From Thaumasiovibrio occultus (lineage in GTDB: Bacteria > Pseudomonadota > Gammaproteobacteria > Enterobacterales > Vibrionaceae), in NCBI GenBank assembly GCA_019703815.1, contig AP023053.1, forward strand, positions 234,995 through 298,994: a stretch of DNA of 64,000 nucleotides, given 5' to 3'. The notes below the pieces were generated by a model that saw only the letters and a list, made by a program, of their open reading frames with translations, searched no databases and was not told the origin of the DNA. Shown one piece after another: positions 8,954 through 18,404 of this stretch. A program made the position numbers and the translations under genes. Position 1 is the stretch's first letter. Each line of letters opens with the position of its first letter.

Positions 8954-9448
8954 ATGCTGGAAATTAAAGTCAGGCACATGGAAGAGCGTGATAATGAAGA
9001 TTTGTTTGAGATCTACAGCTTTCCTGCAGTGACAGAAAATACCTCGCAACTGCCGTTCTTGAGCTCTAATAAAGTCGCCTCACTGTTTCTTTATCCGAAC
9101 TGCTACACCTTGGTTGCTGAGCATGAGGGGAAGGTGTTGGGGCACGTAACCCTGTTTCTATCTGATAAAGTACGCGATAAACATTGTGGCTTGATTGCGC
9201 TTGCGGTGCATCCTAAAGCGCACCGTAAAGGCATTGGTAGAACCTTGCTGCTTGAAGCCATTAACCAAGCGGATAATTGGGTGAATTTAGTGCGGCTAGA
9301 GTTGGAAGTACAGGCCGATAACCTCCCCGCGATTGCGCTGTATGAAAGCGTTGGCTTTCAACTAGAGGGGGTTAAACGCATGAGCACCTTTAAGGCTGGG
9401 CGATATACGGACTTACATCTCATGGCGCGGCTCCGCCCCGATCTGTAA
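8954..9448 (+). CDS. GNAT-family N-acetyltransferase, YhhY/AaaT-like
   Basis: This 164-residue single GNAT domain resembles E. coli YhhY (AaaT): N-terminal KVRHMEERDNEDLFEIYSFP, the acetyl-CoA loop HRKGIGRTLL, and the C-terminal VQADNLPAIALYESVGFQLE. A Trp-rich DNWVNLVRLELEV stretch is shared with the family. ATG 8954 has GAGGAG six bases upstream and is the preferred start. The frame stays open back to 8882 through the 18-bp repeats, so a form about 24 residues longer is possible. The substrate is unknown; YhhY acts on amino acids or amines. Confidence 0.8.
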   Translation: MLEIKVRHMEERDNEDLFEIYSFPAVTENTSQLPFLSSNKVASLFLYPNCYTLVAEHEGKVLGHVTLFLSDKVRDKHCGLIALAVHPKAHRKGIGRTLLLEAINQADNWVNLVRLELEVQADNLPAIALYESVGFQLEGVKRMSTFKAGRYTDLHLMARLRPDL

Positions 9449-9619
9449 CCAAACCATTGGGCGTGAAGTCATGCTTTAAAGTAGCGGCTATTGATCCGTG
9501 CTCTGAAGCCGCGCTCTGAAGCAAATCTAAAGAAACGGTGTTGAATAATTAGCCGTGAATGATCACGCGATATGCTAAGTGGATCGGTTATCTCGCGGGG
9601 GGACTCTCATCGCGGCGGG

Positions 9620-9985
9620 TTAGCCAAATAAGCTGATCGCGATGTTCGGTTTGACGGCAACCCGCACCCCATACGCGATTGAGGTATGGGGGGTATAGCG
9701 GCCACCAAAGCATGCCGACGGCGCGAACTCAAGATACTCGCCTGACGCATCGACTCTTCGCTGTACGCCTTGGCAGTCTACCAGCTTCATCTTAAAGGCA
9801 GGACTAGCCCTGGTTTCTGTACGGTCAACCAATTCAAATTCGACATCACCGTCGTATTGCCACACCGTTATTATCAGCCGCAATCCTGCCTTTTCTACGC
9901 AATAGCGATGATAGATATGATGAGGATCTTCCTCAGGCAAGACTTCTAGTACAGCTAATACGTCGGTTTCATCCCAAGTGAGCAA
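9620..9985 (-). CDS. hypothetical protein (121 aa)
   Basis: The protein is soluble, with no signal peptide or membrane segment. It begins MLTWDETDVLAVLEVLPEED and contains IIITVWQYDGDVEFELVD-like beta strands. No catalytic motif is apparent and the family is not recognised. It lies about 60 bp after the convergently reading tail of a minus-strand lipoprotein-like gene and could share its transcript. Confidence 0.5.
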   Translation of the reverse strand: MLTWDETDVLAVLEVLPEEDPHHIYHRYCVEKAGLRLIITVWQYDGDVEFELVDRTETRASPAFKMKLVDCQGVQRRVDASGEYLEFAPSACFGGRYTPHTSIAYGVRVAVKPNIAISLFG

Positions 9986-10048
9986 GGCGTTTCTCCTAAA
10001 AAGGCTGGCGGTAGCCTTGGCGCAAACACTATCTGCAGTTAAGCAGGG

Positions 10049-10603
10049 TTATAGCGGGATGTACCATTGAGATTTACCTTCGAACTCAAACACCATTTCT
10101 TTGCTTTCTTTTGGCGATGACATCACGCTGGCGGTGAGTGTAACCGCTAAGGCCTCATCATCTTTAATATTGATGTCGATGGTGGGATTTAATGCGATGT
10201 ACTTACAATTTTCGTTGTAAGTGACCGAGTCCCAAGTGAAGTTGGAAAACGTTTTCTCGCTGTCAGTGGTCACGGTGAGTTCATCGATAATGAACAGCGG
10301 CTGGCTTTCCGCTTCTACGCTGTTTTCCATCGAGCAAACCAGTAACGATAACTCATACGGTGCGCGCTCAGGCTCTTGGTAGGAAGCACGAGAACCGTGA
10401 GGCATGAGCTCGACCACCATATCGTGAATTTGGTAGTCACCACACTGCTCGGCATTGGTAATGGCGTGGTAACCATCAAGGCAGCCTTGCGCGTTTGGCC
10501 CCGTGATTTCGTAATAAACGTGGCTGCGGGCTGGTGGATCAAAACACGCCACCACCATTAAGCAGCCCGTGCTGATATAGAACAGATTTTCGAACGATTT
10601 CAT
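10049..10603 (-). CDS. putative lipoprotein (184 aa)
   Basis: The N-terminus (MKSFENLFYISTGCLMVVAC) is a hydrophobic segment ending in a possible lipobox (VVAC), so it may be a lipoprotein. The rest is a beta-rich exported domain with several cysteines (QGCLDGYH, EQCGDY, LVCSMEN, ENCKYI) suited to disulphides. No family is recognised. It is followed at 64 bp by the 121-residue hypothetical gene. Confidence 0.5.
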   Translation of the reverse strand: MKSFENLFYISTGCLMVVACFDPPARSHVYYEITGPNAQGCLDGYHAITNAEQCGDYQIHDMVVELMPHGSRASYQEPERAPYELSLLVCSMENSVEAESQPLFIIDELTVTTDSEKTFSNFTWDSVTYNENCKYIALNPTIDINIKDDEALAVTLTASVMSSPKESKEMVFEFEGKSQWYIPL

Positions 10604-10742
10604 GCCGCCTTCCTCGGTTAGGGATCACGGGAAGTTAAGCACAGCCTTGGCGCACTATTGTTTGGAGTTTGTCAGAGATAACAGTGGGATGATCCGCGTG
10701 CCAATTTGGCCCTAATGGCAGGTGTTGCTCAGAGTGAGAGGC

Positions 10743-10768
10743 ACAAAAAAACCGCCCTTAGGCGGTTC
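10743..10768 (-). terminator. intrinsic terminator after the SEC-C gene
   Basis: On the minus strand AACCGCC and GGCGGTT pair around TAAG, followed by a T run. It lies about 30 bp after the SEC-C gene stop. Confidence 0.85.
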
Positions 10769-10798
10769 GATATCGCGTGTTTAGCAAGTGAAGGCTGA

Positions 10799-11131
10799 TC
10801 AGCCGCAGCACTTTTTGTATTTTTTGCCGCTACCACAAGAGCAAGGCTCATTTCGGTTAGGCGTTTTTTCAAATACTTGGGTTTTTGGCTTGTTTAGCGC
10901 GCCATCCAGCTCAACGGTGTTCTCTTCTTGGCTCGCATCCACCGTGACAGTGATCACTAGGTCATGCTCTGCGGCAATCGCTTCTAGCTCGGCTTTGCGC
11001 TCGTCGCTTGCCACGATGACGGCAATAGGGGCTTGCTCAGTACCGGCTTTAACCGCACGTTTGGTGTTATAGCCGCTTTTCGCGTGACTTAGCATCACAT
11101 CGCGACGGCCTTTGAAGAAAAATTTAGACAT
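10799..11131 (-). CDS. SEC-C metal-binding motif protein, PBPRA1643 type
   Basis: The 110-residue product has an N-terminal [12 protein letters not shown], then a small alpha/beta domain ([20 protein letters not shown]). It ends with a zinc-binding SEC-C motif, [15 protein letters not shown]. This combination matches what I recall as the PBPRA1643-type SWIM/SEC-C family of Vibrionaceae and relatives. Its role is unknown; SEC-C tails bind zinc and mediate contacts in SecA. The start at 11131 fits the family better than the longer frame from 11182. A terminator follows. Confidence 0.8.
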   Translation of the reverse strand: MSKFFFKGRRDVMLSHAKSGYNTKRAVKAGTEQAPIAVIVASDERKAELEAIAAEHDLVITVTVDASQEENTVELDGALNKPKTQVFEKTPNRNEPCSCGSGKKYKKCCG

Positions 11132-11395
11132 GGAATACTCGTTCACTTCGGTATGGTGCAATAAAGCGGGGATTATACTCATCTGCCTACAGAGATAAAG
11201 CAGTCTATCGGTTTATCCTTGCGATAGGCGTGGAAAAGCGGCTTGGTGATTTCACCACAAGGGCAGGGTGCGTTGAAAGGTTGCCTGACAGGCGATTCGA
11301 AAAGGTGGCGCCAGCCTTTAGCGGTTTGATAAACGCAGTGGGATGATCGAGGCCTTCGTTCGGTAGAAGCTAGGAGAAAGACCTCGATATGAACC

Positions 11396-12484
11396 TTAAC
11401 TGCGAAGGTGTTGTGCCAAGCTATCTACCCGAGACATGGCCTCTTTGAGGCTTTGTGCGGTGACTGCAAACGGCATGCTTTTGATGTTGGGGTTGTTGAC
11501 TGAGGCGTGGATCACTTCATCCAGTTCCGTCGCTTCAAGGTCGGCAATGTCTGCGAGCGAGACGGGCACGCCGCAGGCTTTGGCCAGTGTGATCGCATCG
11601 AGGATTTCATTATCACTACGTTGCTCTAGCGCCAGCAAAACCAGATTGCCGTAACCGACTAATAAACCGTGACCAAAGTGGCGGACCTTATCATTCACCG
11701 TAAAGCCGTTGTAGAGACCATGAGCGGCGGCTAAGTGGTTACCAATGCCCATGATGGAGGTAAAACCGGCATAGATGAATATCGCATCCATCACTTGCTC
11801 TAGGGCAAACGTCGGCTCGCCATTTTTGACCCCTTCACAGGCGTCTTGGCCGTAGCGAGCAATCACATCAAAGCAAAGCTGGCCATTATTAAACGCGGAC
11901 ATGTTTAAGCTGCCATCAGGGGTGCCGCCGGATACCACGCGGTATTCATAGAACTTGGCGAGCGTGTCGCCAAGGCCTGCCGATAGCCATTTTATCGGCG
12001 CTTTGGCGATGATTTGGGGTTCAATGATCACATAATCTGGCGCTTGTTTGAGCTTCCAAGAATCTTGATAGTGACCGTTATCATCGTAAATCACCGAGGT
12101 GGTCGCGATGGCGGCACAGGTGGCGGCAATGGTGGGAATGGCAACCAAAGGAATGCCCAGTTTAATAGAGACCACCTTACCGGTGTCGAGTGCTTTGCCG
12201 CCGCCAGCGACGATCAGAAAGTCCACTGCCTCGGGCTGAATTTGTGCGATCAGCGCATTGATGTTTTTTTCTGAGCATTCACCGCCATACCATACCGTAT
12301 TCACGACGTCTAATTTGTCGAGTTGCGGTGCCATATAGGGCGTCGCGGCTTCAAGCGCATTGTGTCCACCAATGATAAAGACGCGATTGCCTAACGTTTC
12401 GGCAATATCTTCCAGCCGATCGATGGCACCAAACCCACGGAATATGGTGGAAGGAAAAGACATTCTCAAGCATGTTTGACTCAT
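11396..12484 (-). CDS. hcxA-like: iron-containing alcohol dehydrogenase, HcxA/GldA-like
   Basis: This protein of about 362 residues has the group III metal-dependent dehydrogenase fold. A Rossmann part carries VAGGGKALDTGK and PTIAATCAA. Likely metal ligands are Asp in GLGDTLAKFYE and His in AAAHGLYNGFT and RHFGHGLLVGYG. The PTIAATCAA signature and overall pattern fit E. coli HcxA (YbdH), a hydroxycarboxylate dehydrogenase, better than glycerol dehydrogenase (PTIASTDAP). AAAGGAG lies five bases before the second of two ATGs (12484). A Fur-like box lies about 40 bp upstream, suggesting iron control. The physiological substrate is an inference. Confidence 0.78.
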   Translation of the reverse strand: MSQTCLRMSFPSTIFRGFGAIDRLEDIAETLGNRVFIIGGHNALEAATPYMAPQLDKLDVVNTVWYGGECSEKNINALIAQIQPEAVDFLIVAGGGKALDTGKVVSIKLGIPLVAIPTIAATCAAIATTSVIYDDNGHYQDSWKLKQAPDYVIIEPQIIAKAPIKWLSAGLGDTLAKFYEYRVVSGGTPDGSLNMSAFNNGQLCFDVIARYGQDACEGVKNGEPTFALEQVMDAIFIYAGFTSIMGIGNHLAAAHGLYNGFTVNDKVRHFGHGLLVGYGNLVLLALEQRSDNEILDAITLAKACGVPVSLADIADLEATELDEVIHASVNNPNIKSMPFAVTAQSLKEAMSRVDSLAQHLRS

Positions 12485-12524
12485 CATGACTCCTTTCGAT
12501 TGAGTTTAAATTGCAACTTCAAAA

Positions 12525-12539
12525 AGATAATCATTCTTA
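12525..12539 (-). promoter_or_regulatory. Fur-like box upstream of the hcxA-like gene
   Basis: AGATAATCATTCTTA matches the 7-1-7 Fur pattern TGATAATnATTATCA at 11 of 14 specified positions. It sits 41-55 bp upstream of the hcxA-like start, where a repressor could act. AT-rich sequence gives chance matches, so it stays a candidate. Confidence 0.4.
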
Positions 12540-12712
12540 TTTGTTTGGTGCAACCTAATTTTCTAGGCATTTTTACTTGGGGTGCGGATAACCGTTGCGA
12601 TTTGTCATGGAACGAGTTGCTTCTGAGCTTGGAATAAATAGTGTCGATGGGCGCACGTTTACTGTACGTGATAGTTAGGTTATCAAGTCACATTTGCGAC
12701 GCTCCGCAATAA

Positions 12713-12728
12713 TTAATCAATTGATTAA
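12713..12728 (+). promoter_or_regulatory. distal palindromic operator for the TetR regulator
   Basis: TTAATCAATTGATTAA is a perfect 16-bp palindrome, 83 bp before the tetR start. The same motif with one base altered recurs 67 bp downstream. TetR regulators usually bind such palindromes beside their own gene, so autoregulation of the whole efflux operon is likely. Confidence 0.7.
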
Positions 12729-12779
12729 ATCTGAGTGAATTTCGTGCGTGGTCATTTTCGCCGCAGTCTGCGTACAATG

Positions 12780-12795
12780 TTAATCAAATGATTAA
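12780..12795 (+). promoter_or_regulatory. proximal palindromic operator for the TetR regulator
   Basis: TTAATCAAATGATTAA differs from the distal operator at one base and ends 16 bp before the tetR ATG. Binding here would block transcription start or elongation. Centre-to-centre distance from the distal site is 67 bp. Confidence 0.7.
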
Positions 12796-12811
12796 TTTTG
12801 GATGAAATGCC

Positions 12812-13465
12812 ATGAGTGCCAAGCCAGGACGCCCCGTAGGAAAAGAGTCCGATGCGAGAAAACGGCTGATTGATGCAGCGCGTCCGCTGTTTATTCAACT
12901 GACCTACGACAAAGTGTCGACGCGCCGAGTGGCAGAAAGCGCGGGGGTTAATGTGGCGCTGATCCGCTACTACTTTAGTAACAAGGCCGGTCTTTTTGAA
13001 GCGGTGATCCAAGACACCATTGCGCCAATGCAAGCAGCCTTGCAGGCGGATCGCGAACACTATGGCGCGGCTTCGATGGCGGATGTATTGAAAGCTTACT
13101 ATCGCTGCATGGCGCCGCACCCCGATTTTCCGCGTTTGGTGGCGCGAGTGATGAATGAAGATGACAACAGCGCCGAGCGCAAGATCTTCGAGAGTCATTT
13201 TCGCCGCTACGTCAGGCCGTTTGAGCGGCATTTTCTTCGCCTTATTCCCAATGAAATTCGCGATAACATCGACCCTGATCTCGCTCGAATGAGTTTTATG
13301 AGCTTAATGGTGTTTCCATTTCTGCTGCCAAAGGCGATGGCGGCGATTCACAATATTCATATCGACGAAGACTTTTTAGAACGTCTTGCCGATCACAACA
13401 TTGCCCTACTGAAATACGGGATGCTACATCCTGCCCCTGCTGATAATGGAGATCTCAACCCATGA
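12812..13465 (+). CDS. TetR-family regulator of the efflux operon
   Basis: The 217 residues carry an N-terminal TetR HTH (RLIDAARPLFIQLTYDKVST, then VNVALIRYYFSNKAGLFEAV) and an all-helical ligand/dimer domain. The stop codon overlaps the start of the membrane fusion gene by four bases, so the genes are translationally coupled. The twin palindromes upstream are probable operators. By analogy with TetR-MFP-RND operons it should repress until an efflux substrate binds; the ligand is unknown. Confidence 0.88.
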   Translation: MSAKPGRPVGKESDARKRLIDAARPLFIQLTYDKVSTRRVAESAGVNVALIRYYFSNKAGLFEAVIQDTIAPMQAALQADREHYGAASMADVLKAYYRCMAPHPDFPRLVARVMNEDDNSAERKIFESHFRRYVRPFERHFLRLIPNEIRDNIDPDLARMSFMSLMVFPFLLPKAMAAIHNIHIDEDFLERLADHNIALLKYGMLHPAPADNGDLNP

Positions 13466-15279
13466 CATCGCTTAAAAGAAAGTTGCTGTTTATTCCTGCG
13501 GTGTTAGCCGGGGTGGTTGTTTTAGTTTTAGCGGTGAAATCTCGCCCTGCGCCGCAGATCAATGCCGGCATTTCTAAAGACCGATTGGTTGAAGTGCAAG
13601 CCTTAGCCCGCGAGCCGATCGCGCCGCTGATCACCGGCTTTGGTCGTGTTGCGCCAAAACTCGAATGGCAAGGCATTGCGGAAGTATCGGGCAAAGTGGT
13701 GTACAAGTTGCCACAATTGGAAAAGGGCCGGGTGCTAGAAACCGGTACCGAGCTGCTGCGCATCGACCCATTAGATTACCAATTGGTGTTAGCCCAAGCG
13801 GAGGCCGATTATTCGTCGGCGCAAGCGCAGCTGTTGTCGTTAGATAAAGAAGAGAGCAACCTCAAAGCGCAGCTTAGGCTAGAGCGCTCACGGTTGTCGT
13901 TGAGCGAAAAAGAGCTGGCGCGTAAGCGAGATCTGCGCAAACGCGGTTTGATTTCGGCGTCAGAAGTGGATGCTGAACAGCAAAATATGCTGACAATCAA
14001 ACGCACGGTGCAAGAGCTCGAAACCCAGTTATTCACCATGCCCAATGAGCGCAAGGTACTGCAAGCGCAGCTGGCTATCGGTGAAGCGCGAGTGGAAGAA
14101 GCGCTGCGCGCTCTGGAGAAAACCACGATCACCTTGCCGATGGATGCACGTATTGCGATGGTGGATGTCGAGCGCGATCAAGTGGTGAATCAACAGCAGG
14201 TGATGGTGGTCGCTCATGGTTTAGATACGGTAGAAATTGACGCCCAAGTGGCAATCCACGATATGACGGTGCTGATCAACTCCCTCAATACTGACACCTC
14301 GTCGAGCGCCGCCGCTTCGCGCCGATTTGCCGAGTTTGATACCAACGCGATCAATGCCATCGTCTCGCTGGCTAGCGGAAATCAGCAGTACCAATGGCAA
14401 GCCAAGGTGTCGCGCCTGAGTGATAGCGTCAATCCAAGCCAAGCCACCATGGGAGTGATTTTAGATGTGGATGTGGCGTCGGCCTCTGCACTGCTCACGC
14501 CGACGCTAGTGAACGGCATGTTTGTCGAAACCCAGTTGCAAGGCCAAGCCCAGCCGCATTTCGTTGTGCCAGAGCGTGCGTTGCATGGCGAGTTTGTTTA
14601 TCTGATGGTCGATAATCGTTTGGAAAAACGCGCCGTTACACCGCTCTTTCGCCGCGATGATAAGGTCGCTGTGTCGGGCGATCTCAAAGAAGGGGATTTG
14701 TTGGTATTAACGGACTTGCTGCCTGCAGTGGAAGGCATGCGTTTGATCACCCAAGAGCAGATCCAAGCTGCTAAACAAGCCGCCGCAAAAGCGGCCGAAA
14801 ATGCTACTGAAAAAGCTGCCGAAAAAGTAACGATGGTCAGTGGCGCGACTGCCACTATTGCTGCCAGTGCGGCGCAAGCAAACCTGGTTAATGAGCTTCA
14901 AATCAGTGGCGCGGTAGCGAGCGTTAATGCCATTGAAACCAGCGCAGCTGTGGCGACAGTATCCGGCGCAACGCCAGCCTTGGCGGTGGTCGCTGATATT
15001 GCCAGTGCACCTGACGCGCAAACCACAACCTTAGACAGCGACACCGCCCAAAGCGAAGCAGAGGGAACTATCGCTGAAGCGGCGGAGAGTTCATCGACGG
15101 AAGATGCCGCAGCCTCGTCGCCTTCATCCAAAGTGGGGAATGAGACACCTGAGATCACCCCAGAGGCGATTGTGTTGAGTGAGCAACAGGGCGCGGCTGC
15201 CGATGTCACGGCTGCGGAGGTCACGGCAGAGCCGCATGTGTTATCGGCCGCCAATGATTTTGAGGGAGAAGCGCCATGA
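13462..15279 (+). CDS. RND efflux periplasmic adaptor with an Ala-rich tail
   Basis: This membrane fusion protein of the HlyD/AcrA class has an N-terminal anchor at about 7-27 (LLFIPAVLAGVVVLVLAV) and a lipoyl-like half (IAEVSGKVVYKLPQLEKGRV). A coiled-coil hairpin lies at about 110-220, followed by beta-barrel parts up to about 435. It links the RND pump to an outer-membrane channel. The 605 residues far exceed the usual 350-420. The extra 165 or so are an Ala/Glu/Ser-rich, low-complexity C-terminus (AAKQAAAKAAENATEKAAEK and onwards) with no fold I can assign. Both ends overlap neighbours by four bases. No outer-membrane channel gene is nearby. Confidence 0.85.
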   Translation: MTSLKRKLLFIPAVLAGVVVLVLAVKSRPAPQINAGISKDRLVEVQALAREPIAPLITGFGRVAPKLEWQGIAEVSGKVVYKLPQLEKGRVLETGTELLRIDPLDYQLVLAQAEADYSSAQAQLLSLDKEESNLKAQLRLERSRLSLSEKELARKRDLRKRGLISASEVDAEQQNMLTIKRTVQELETQLFTMPNERKVLQAQLAIGEARVEEALRALEKTTITLPMDARIAMVDVERDQVVNQQQVMVVAHGLDTVEIDAQVAIHDMTVLINSLNTDTSSSAAASRRFAEFDTNAINAIVSLASGNQQYQWQAKVSRLSDSVNPSQATMGVILDVDVASASALLTPTLVNGMFVETQLQGQAQPHFVVPERALHGEFVYLMVDNRLEKRAVTPLFRRDDKVAVSGDLKEGDLLVLTDLLPAVEGMRLITQEQIQAAKQAAAKAAENATEKAAEKVTMVSGATATIAASAAQANLVNELQISGAVASVNAIETSAAVATVSGATPALAVVADIASAPDAQTTTLDSDTAQSEAEGTIAEAAESSSTEDAAASSPSSKVGNETPEITPEAIVLSEQQGAAADVTAAEVTAEPHVLSAANDFEGEAP

Positions 15280-18200
15280 TCCGGTTTTTCTCGCGCCATC
15301 CCACCGCCGCCAATCTGATGATGTTGGCGCTGATCTTGGTGGGGGTGATCACGCAGCCCAAACTAAAGCGGGAAACCTTTCCTGAGTTTTCGCCGCCTTA
15401 CATTATCGCGTCGGTGGTGTATCCCGGTGCGACGCCGATGGAGGTGGAAGAGAGCCTCTGTATGCGGATGGAAGATGCGATTGATGGGCTGAGCAATATT
15501 GTCGAATCGCGTTGTGAAGCGGTAGAAGGCTCGGCATCGCTGATCATCAAACTCACTAGCACTGAGATCGTGTCGCGCATGCTGGTGGATGTGCAAACCC
15601 AAATTAATGCAATTAACGATTTTCCCGCTGAGATTGAAGCGCCAGTAGTGCGTGAATTGGACTGGAACGAGCCAGTAGTGGATGTGGCGATCCGTGCTGA
15701 TCTGCCAATGCCCGAACTCAAAGCCTACGCCGAAACCCTTAAGCGCACCTTGAAAATCGACTACGGCGTCGACTTGGTGGATGTGGCGGGGTTTTCCGAA
15801 CATCAAATTCGGGTTGAGCTGAATCAAACGGCCATGCGCCAACTTGGGCTGAACGTCGGCGATATTGCGAGCACTTTAAGTCGGCAAAACCTCAATTTAC
15901 CCAGCGGCAATTTAGAGCTGCAAGATCGTAACTACCTGATCCGCTTCGATGCGCGTGAAGTTGATCCGGTTGCTCTCGCCAAAGTAGTGGTTAGCGCCGA
16001 CAGTGATGGCGGGGTGATCCGCTTGGGCGATATTGCCACCATTACTGATCGCTTTGCGCTTGATGAGCAGAAAATCGCCTTTGATGGCGAGCCGTCGGCG
16101 ATGCTGCGGATCAGCAAAAATAAAGCTGATGACGCCTTGCGTATTAAAGAGATGGTGGCGGAGTTTGTCGCGCTAGAAAACGCCAAAGCGCCCGACGGCA
16201 TTACGTTGTCGCTGACCAATGACTTTTCATCGCTATTGTGGGATCGCCTTACCATGATGCTGCGCAATGGCTGGCAAGGGGTGGTGTTGGTGTTTGGGGT
16301 GATGTGGCTGTTTTTCAGTTTGCGTTACTCGTTCTGGGTGGCGGCTGGTTTGCCGGTGGCATTTCTCGGCAGCATGTTTTTAATGGCATCGCTGGGGCTG
16401 TCTATCAATATTATGTCGCTGGTGGCGTTGCTGATGGCTATCGGGATCATGATGGATGATGCGATTGTGATCTCCGAGTCCATCGCATCGCACATTGATA
16501 AAGGGTTGCCGACCAAAGAGGCGGTGTTAAAAGGGGTACAGAAAGTCTTTCCTGGGGTGTTGTCGTCGTACCTGACCACGATTTGTATCTTCGGCAGCTT
16601 GCTGTTCTTGCAAGGGGAGATGGGCGCAGTATTACGGGTTGTTCCGCAAGTGCTGATTTTGGTGCTGACCTTGAGCTTGGTTGAGGCGTTTTTGATCTTG
16701 CCGAATCACCTTTATCACTCGTTGGAAAAGCAGCGCAACGAGAAACCCGCGCCCCGTTGGAAGCAGCGTTTCATGGGGGCGTTTGAACGTTTTCGCAATG
16801 AAACCCTTACCCGCGCGGTGGCCAAGGTAGTGAGCTGGCGTTACTTGTTCGTCGGTGGGGTGGTTGGGTTGCTCTTTGCTTCCTTTGCGTTAGTCGCTGG
16901 CGGTTGGGTGAAGTTTGTCGGTTTTCCAGAGTTGGACGGCGATATTGCTGAAGCGCGGATCATTATGCCGCCGGGGTCAACGTTGGGGCAAACCGATGCG
17001 ATCGTGACGGATATCGTCGCTGCCGCGCATCGAATAGGCGATAAATGGACGCAAGAAAAAGAAGCCGGTGAGCCGCTGATCGTGGCTGTGACCGAGCAAT
17101 ATAATTTCAATGCCGATGCTGATGAAACTGGCCCTCACGTGGCAACGGTAAGGCTTGATCTGCGCAGTGCAGAAGAGCGCGGCACCTTGATCAACGATTT
17201 CATTGCTGCGTGGCGTGAGGAAACCGGCGCACTAGCGGCCCCTATTTCACTTGCCTTTAGGCAGCCTGCTATGGGCCCGGGCGGTAAAGATCTAGAAATC
17301 CGTATGCAGCATGATGATTTGGATGTGTTGAAATCAGCCGCCATCGATGTGCAAATGCTGCTCAAGGAGATCGCTGGGGTTAGCAATGTGCTCGATGATA
17401 TGCGGATGGGTAAGCCAGAGATGAAAATTACCCTGCGCCCCGGGATGGAAAGCTTTGGCGTTGACGGTCAAATGGTCGCGGCGCAATTACGCGCAGCTTA
17501 TTACGGTCAAACCGCCGATGAAATTCAAGTTGGGCCGGAGAACATCAAGTTGGAGGTTATGCTTAACAAGTCGCAAGCAGGCGATCTACAACAATTGGCG
17601 AACTTTCCGGTGATCATGCCCGACGGTAGTGCCTTGCCACTGTCGACTATCGCCTCATTGGATTATCAGCGCAATTATGTGCGGATCCAGCGTATCGATG
17701 GGCTGCGTACCATTACGGTGACAGCCGATCTTGATCAAAGTGTAGTGAGCGCGGCAGAGATCTTGCGTCATTTCAACGCGACAGAAAAAGCCGATATGTT
17801 AACCCGTTATCCTGGCTTACGTTTTGTGGTTGAAGGGGCGGCGAAAGACACCGCCGAGACGGGGCAATCCATGGCGACAGGGTTTGCGATGGGTATCTTT
17901 GGGGTGTTTGTGATCCTCAGTTTTCAGTTCCGCTCTTATCTTGAACCGTTTGTGGTGATGCTGGCGATCCCACTAGCGCTGATTGGGGTGATCTGGGGGC
18001 ATTTCTTGTTGGGCTATCCGCTCAGCATGCCCAGTATGATGGGGTTTGTTTCTCTGGCGGGGGTCGTGGTGAACGATTCTATCTTGCTGGTGCAGTACAT
18101 TCGCCATCACCTTGATGAGGATGAGCCAATGGCACAAGCCGTGGTTCAAGCAAGCCGCGAGCGTTTTCGGGCTGTATTCCTTACCTCGTTGACCACGGCT

Positions 18201-18404
18201 GCTGGTTTGTTGCCTTTGATGCTGGAAACCAGCTTGCAAGCGCAGGTGATCAAACCGCTGGTGATCTCGATTGTGTTCGGCATTTTCGCCTCTACCTTGC
18301 TGGTATTGTTCATGATCCCAGCGGCGTACACGATTTTGAATGATTTTGGTTTGGTGAAGCGCCACCACGCGTTGGTCGATCCGGCTGAAGAGTTGCCGGC
18401 GTAG
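15276..18404 (+). CDS. RND-family multidrug efflux permease
   Basis: This 1042-residue inner-membrane proton antiporter has the full HAE1-like layout: an N-terminal helix (MIRFFSRHPTAANLMMLALI), a first periplasmic porter domain, helices 2-6, a second porter domain and helices 8-12. The two acidic residues of the proton relay are present in helix 4 (GIMMDDAIVISESI). It starts four bases inside the adaptor stop codon. With the TetR and adaptor genes it forms a three-gene efflux operon; the substrates cannot be read from sequence. Confidence 0.9.
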   Translation: MIRFFSRHPTAANLMMLALILVGVITQPKLKRETFPEFSPPYIIASVVYPGATPMEVEESLCMRMEDAIDGLSNIVESRCEAVEGSASLIIKLTSTEIVSRMLVDVQTQINAINDFPAEIEAPVVRELDWNEPVVDVAIRADLPMPELKAYAETLKRTLKIDYGVDLVDVAGFSEHQIRVELNQTAMRQLGLNVGDIASTLSRQNLNLPSGNLELQDRNYLIRFDAREVDPVALAKVVVSADSDGGVIRLGDIATITDRFALDEQKIAFDGEPSAMLRISKNKADDALRIKEMVAEFVALENAKAPDGITLSLTNDFSSLLWDRLTMMLRNGWQGVVLVFGVMWLFFSLRYSFWVAAGLPVAFLGSMFLMASLGLSINIMSLVALLMAIGIMMDDAIVISESIASHIDKGLPTKEAVLKGVQKVFPGVLSSYLTTICIFGSLLFLQGEMGAVLRVVPQVLILVLTLSLVEAFLILPNHLYHSLEKQRNEKPAPRWKQRFMGAFERFRNETLTRAVAKVVSWRYLFVGGVVGLLFASFALVAGGWVKFVGFPELDGDIAEARIIMPPGSTLGQTDAIVTDIVAAAHRIGDKWTQEKEAGEPLIVAVTEQYNFNADADETGPHVATVRLDLRSAEERGTLINDFIAAWREETGALAAPISLAFRQPAMGPGGKDLEIRMQHDDLDVLKSAAIDVQMLLKEIAGVSNVLDDMRMGKPEMKITLRPGMESFGVDGQMVAAQLRAAYYGQTADEIQVGPENIKLEVMLNKSQAGDLQQLANFPVIMPDGSALPLSTIASLDYQRNYVRIQRIDGLRTITVTADLDQSVVSAAEILRHFNATEKADMLTRYPGLRFVVEGAAKDTAETGQSMATGFAMGIFGVFVILSFQFRSYLEPFVVMLAIPLALIGVIWGHFLLGYPLSMPSMMGFVSLAGVVVNDSILLVQYIRHHLDEDEPMAQAVVQASRERFRAVFLTSLTTAAGLLPLMLETSLQAQVIKPLVISIVFGIFASTLLVLFMIPAAYTILNDFGLVKRHHALVDPAEELPA

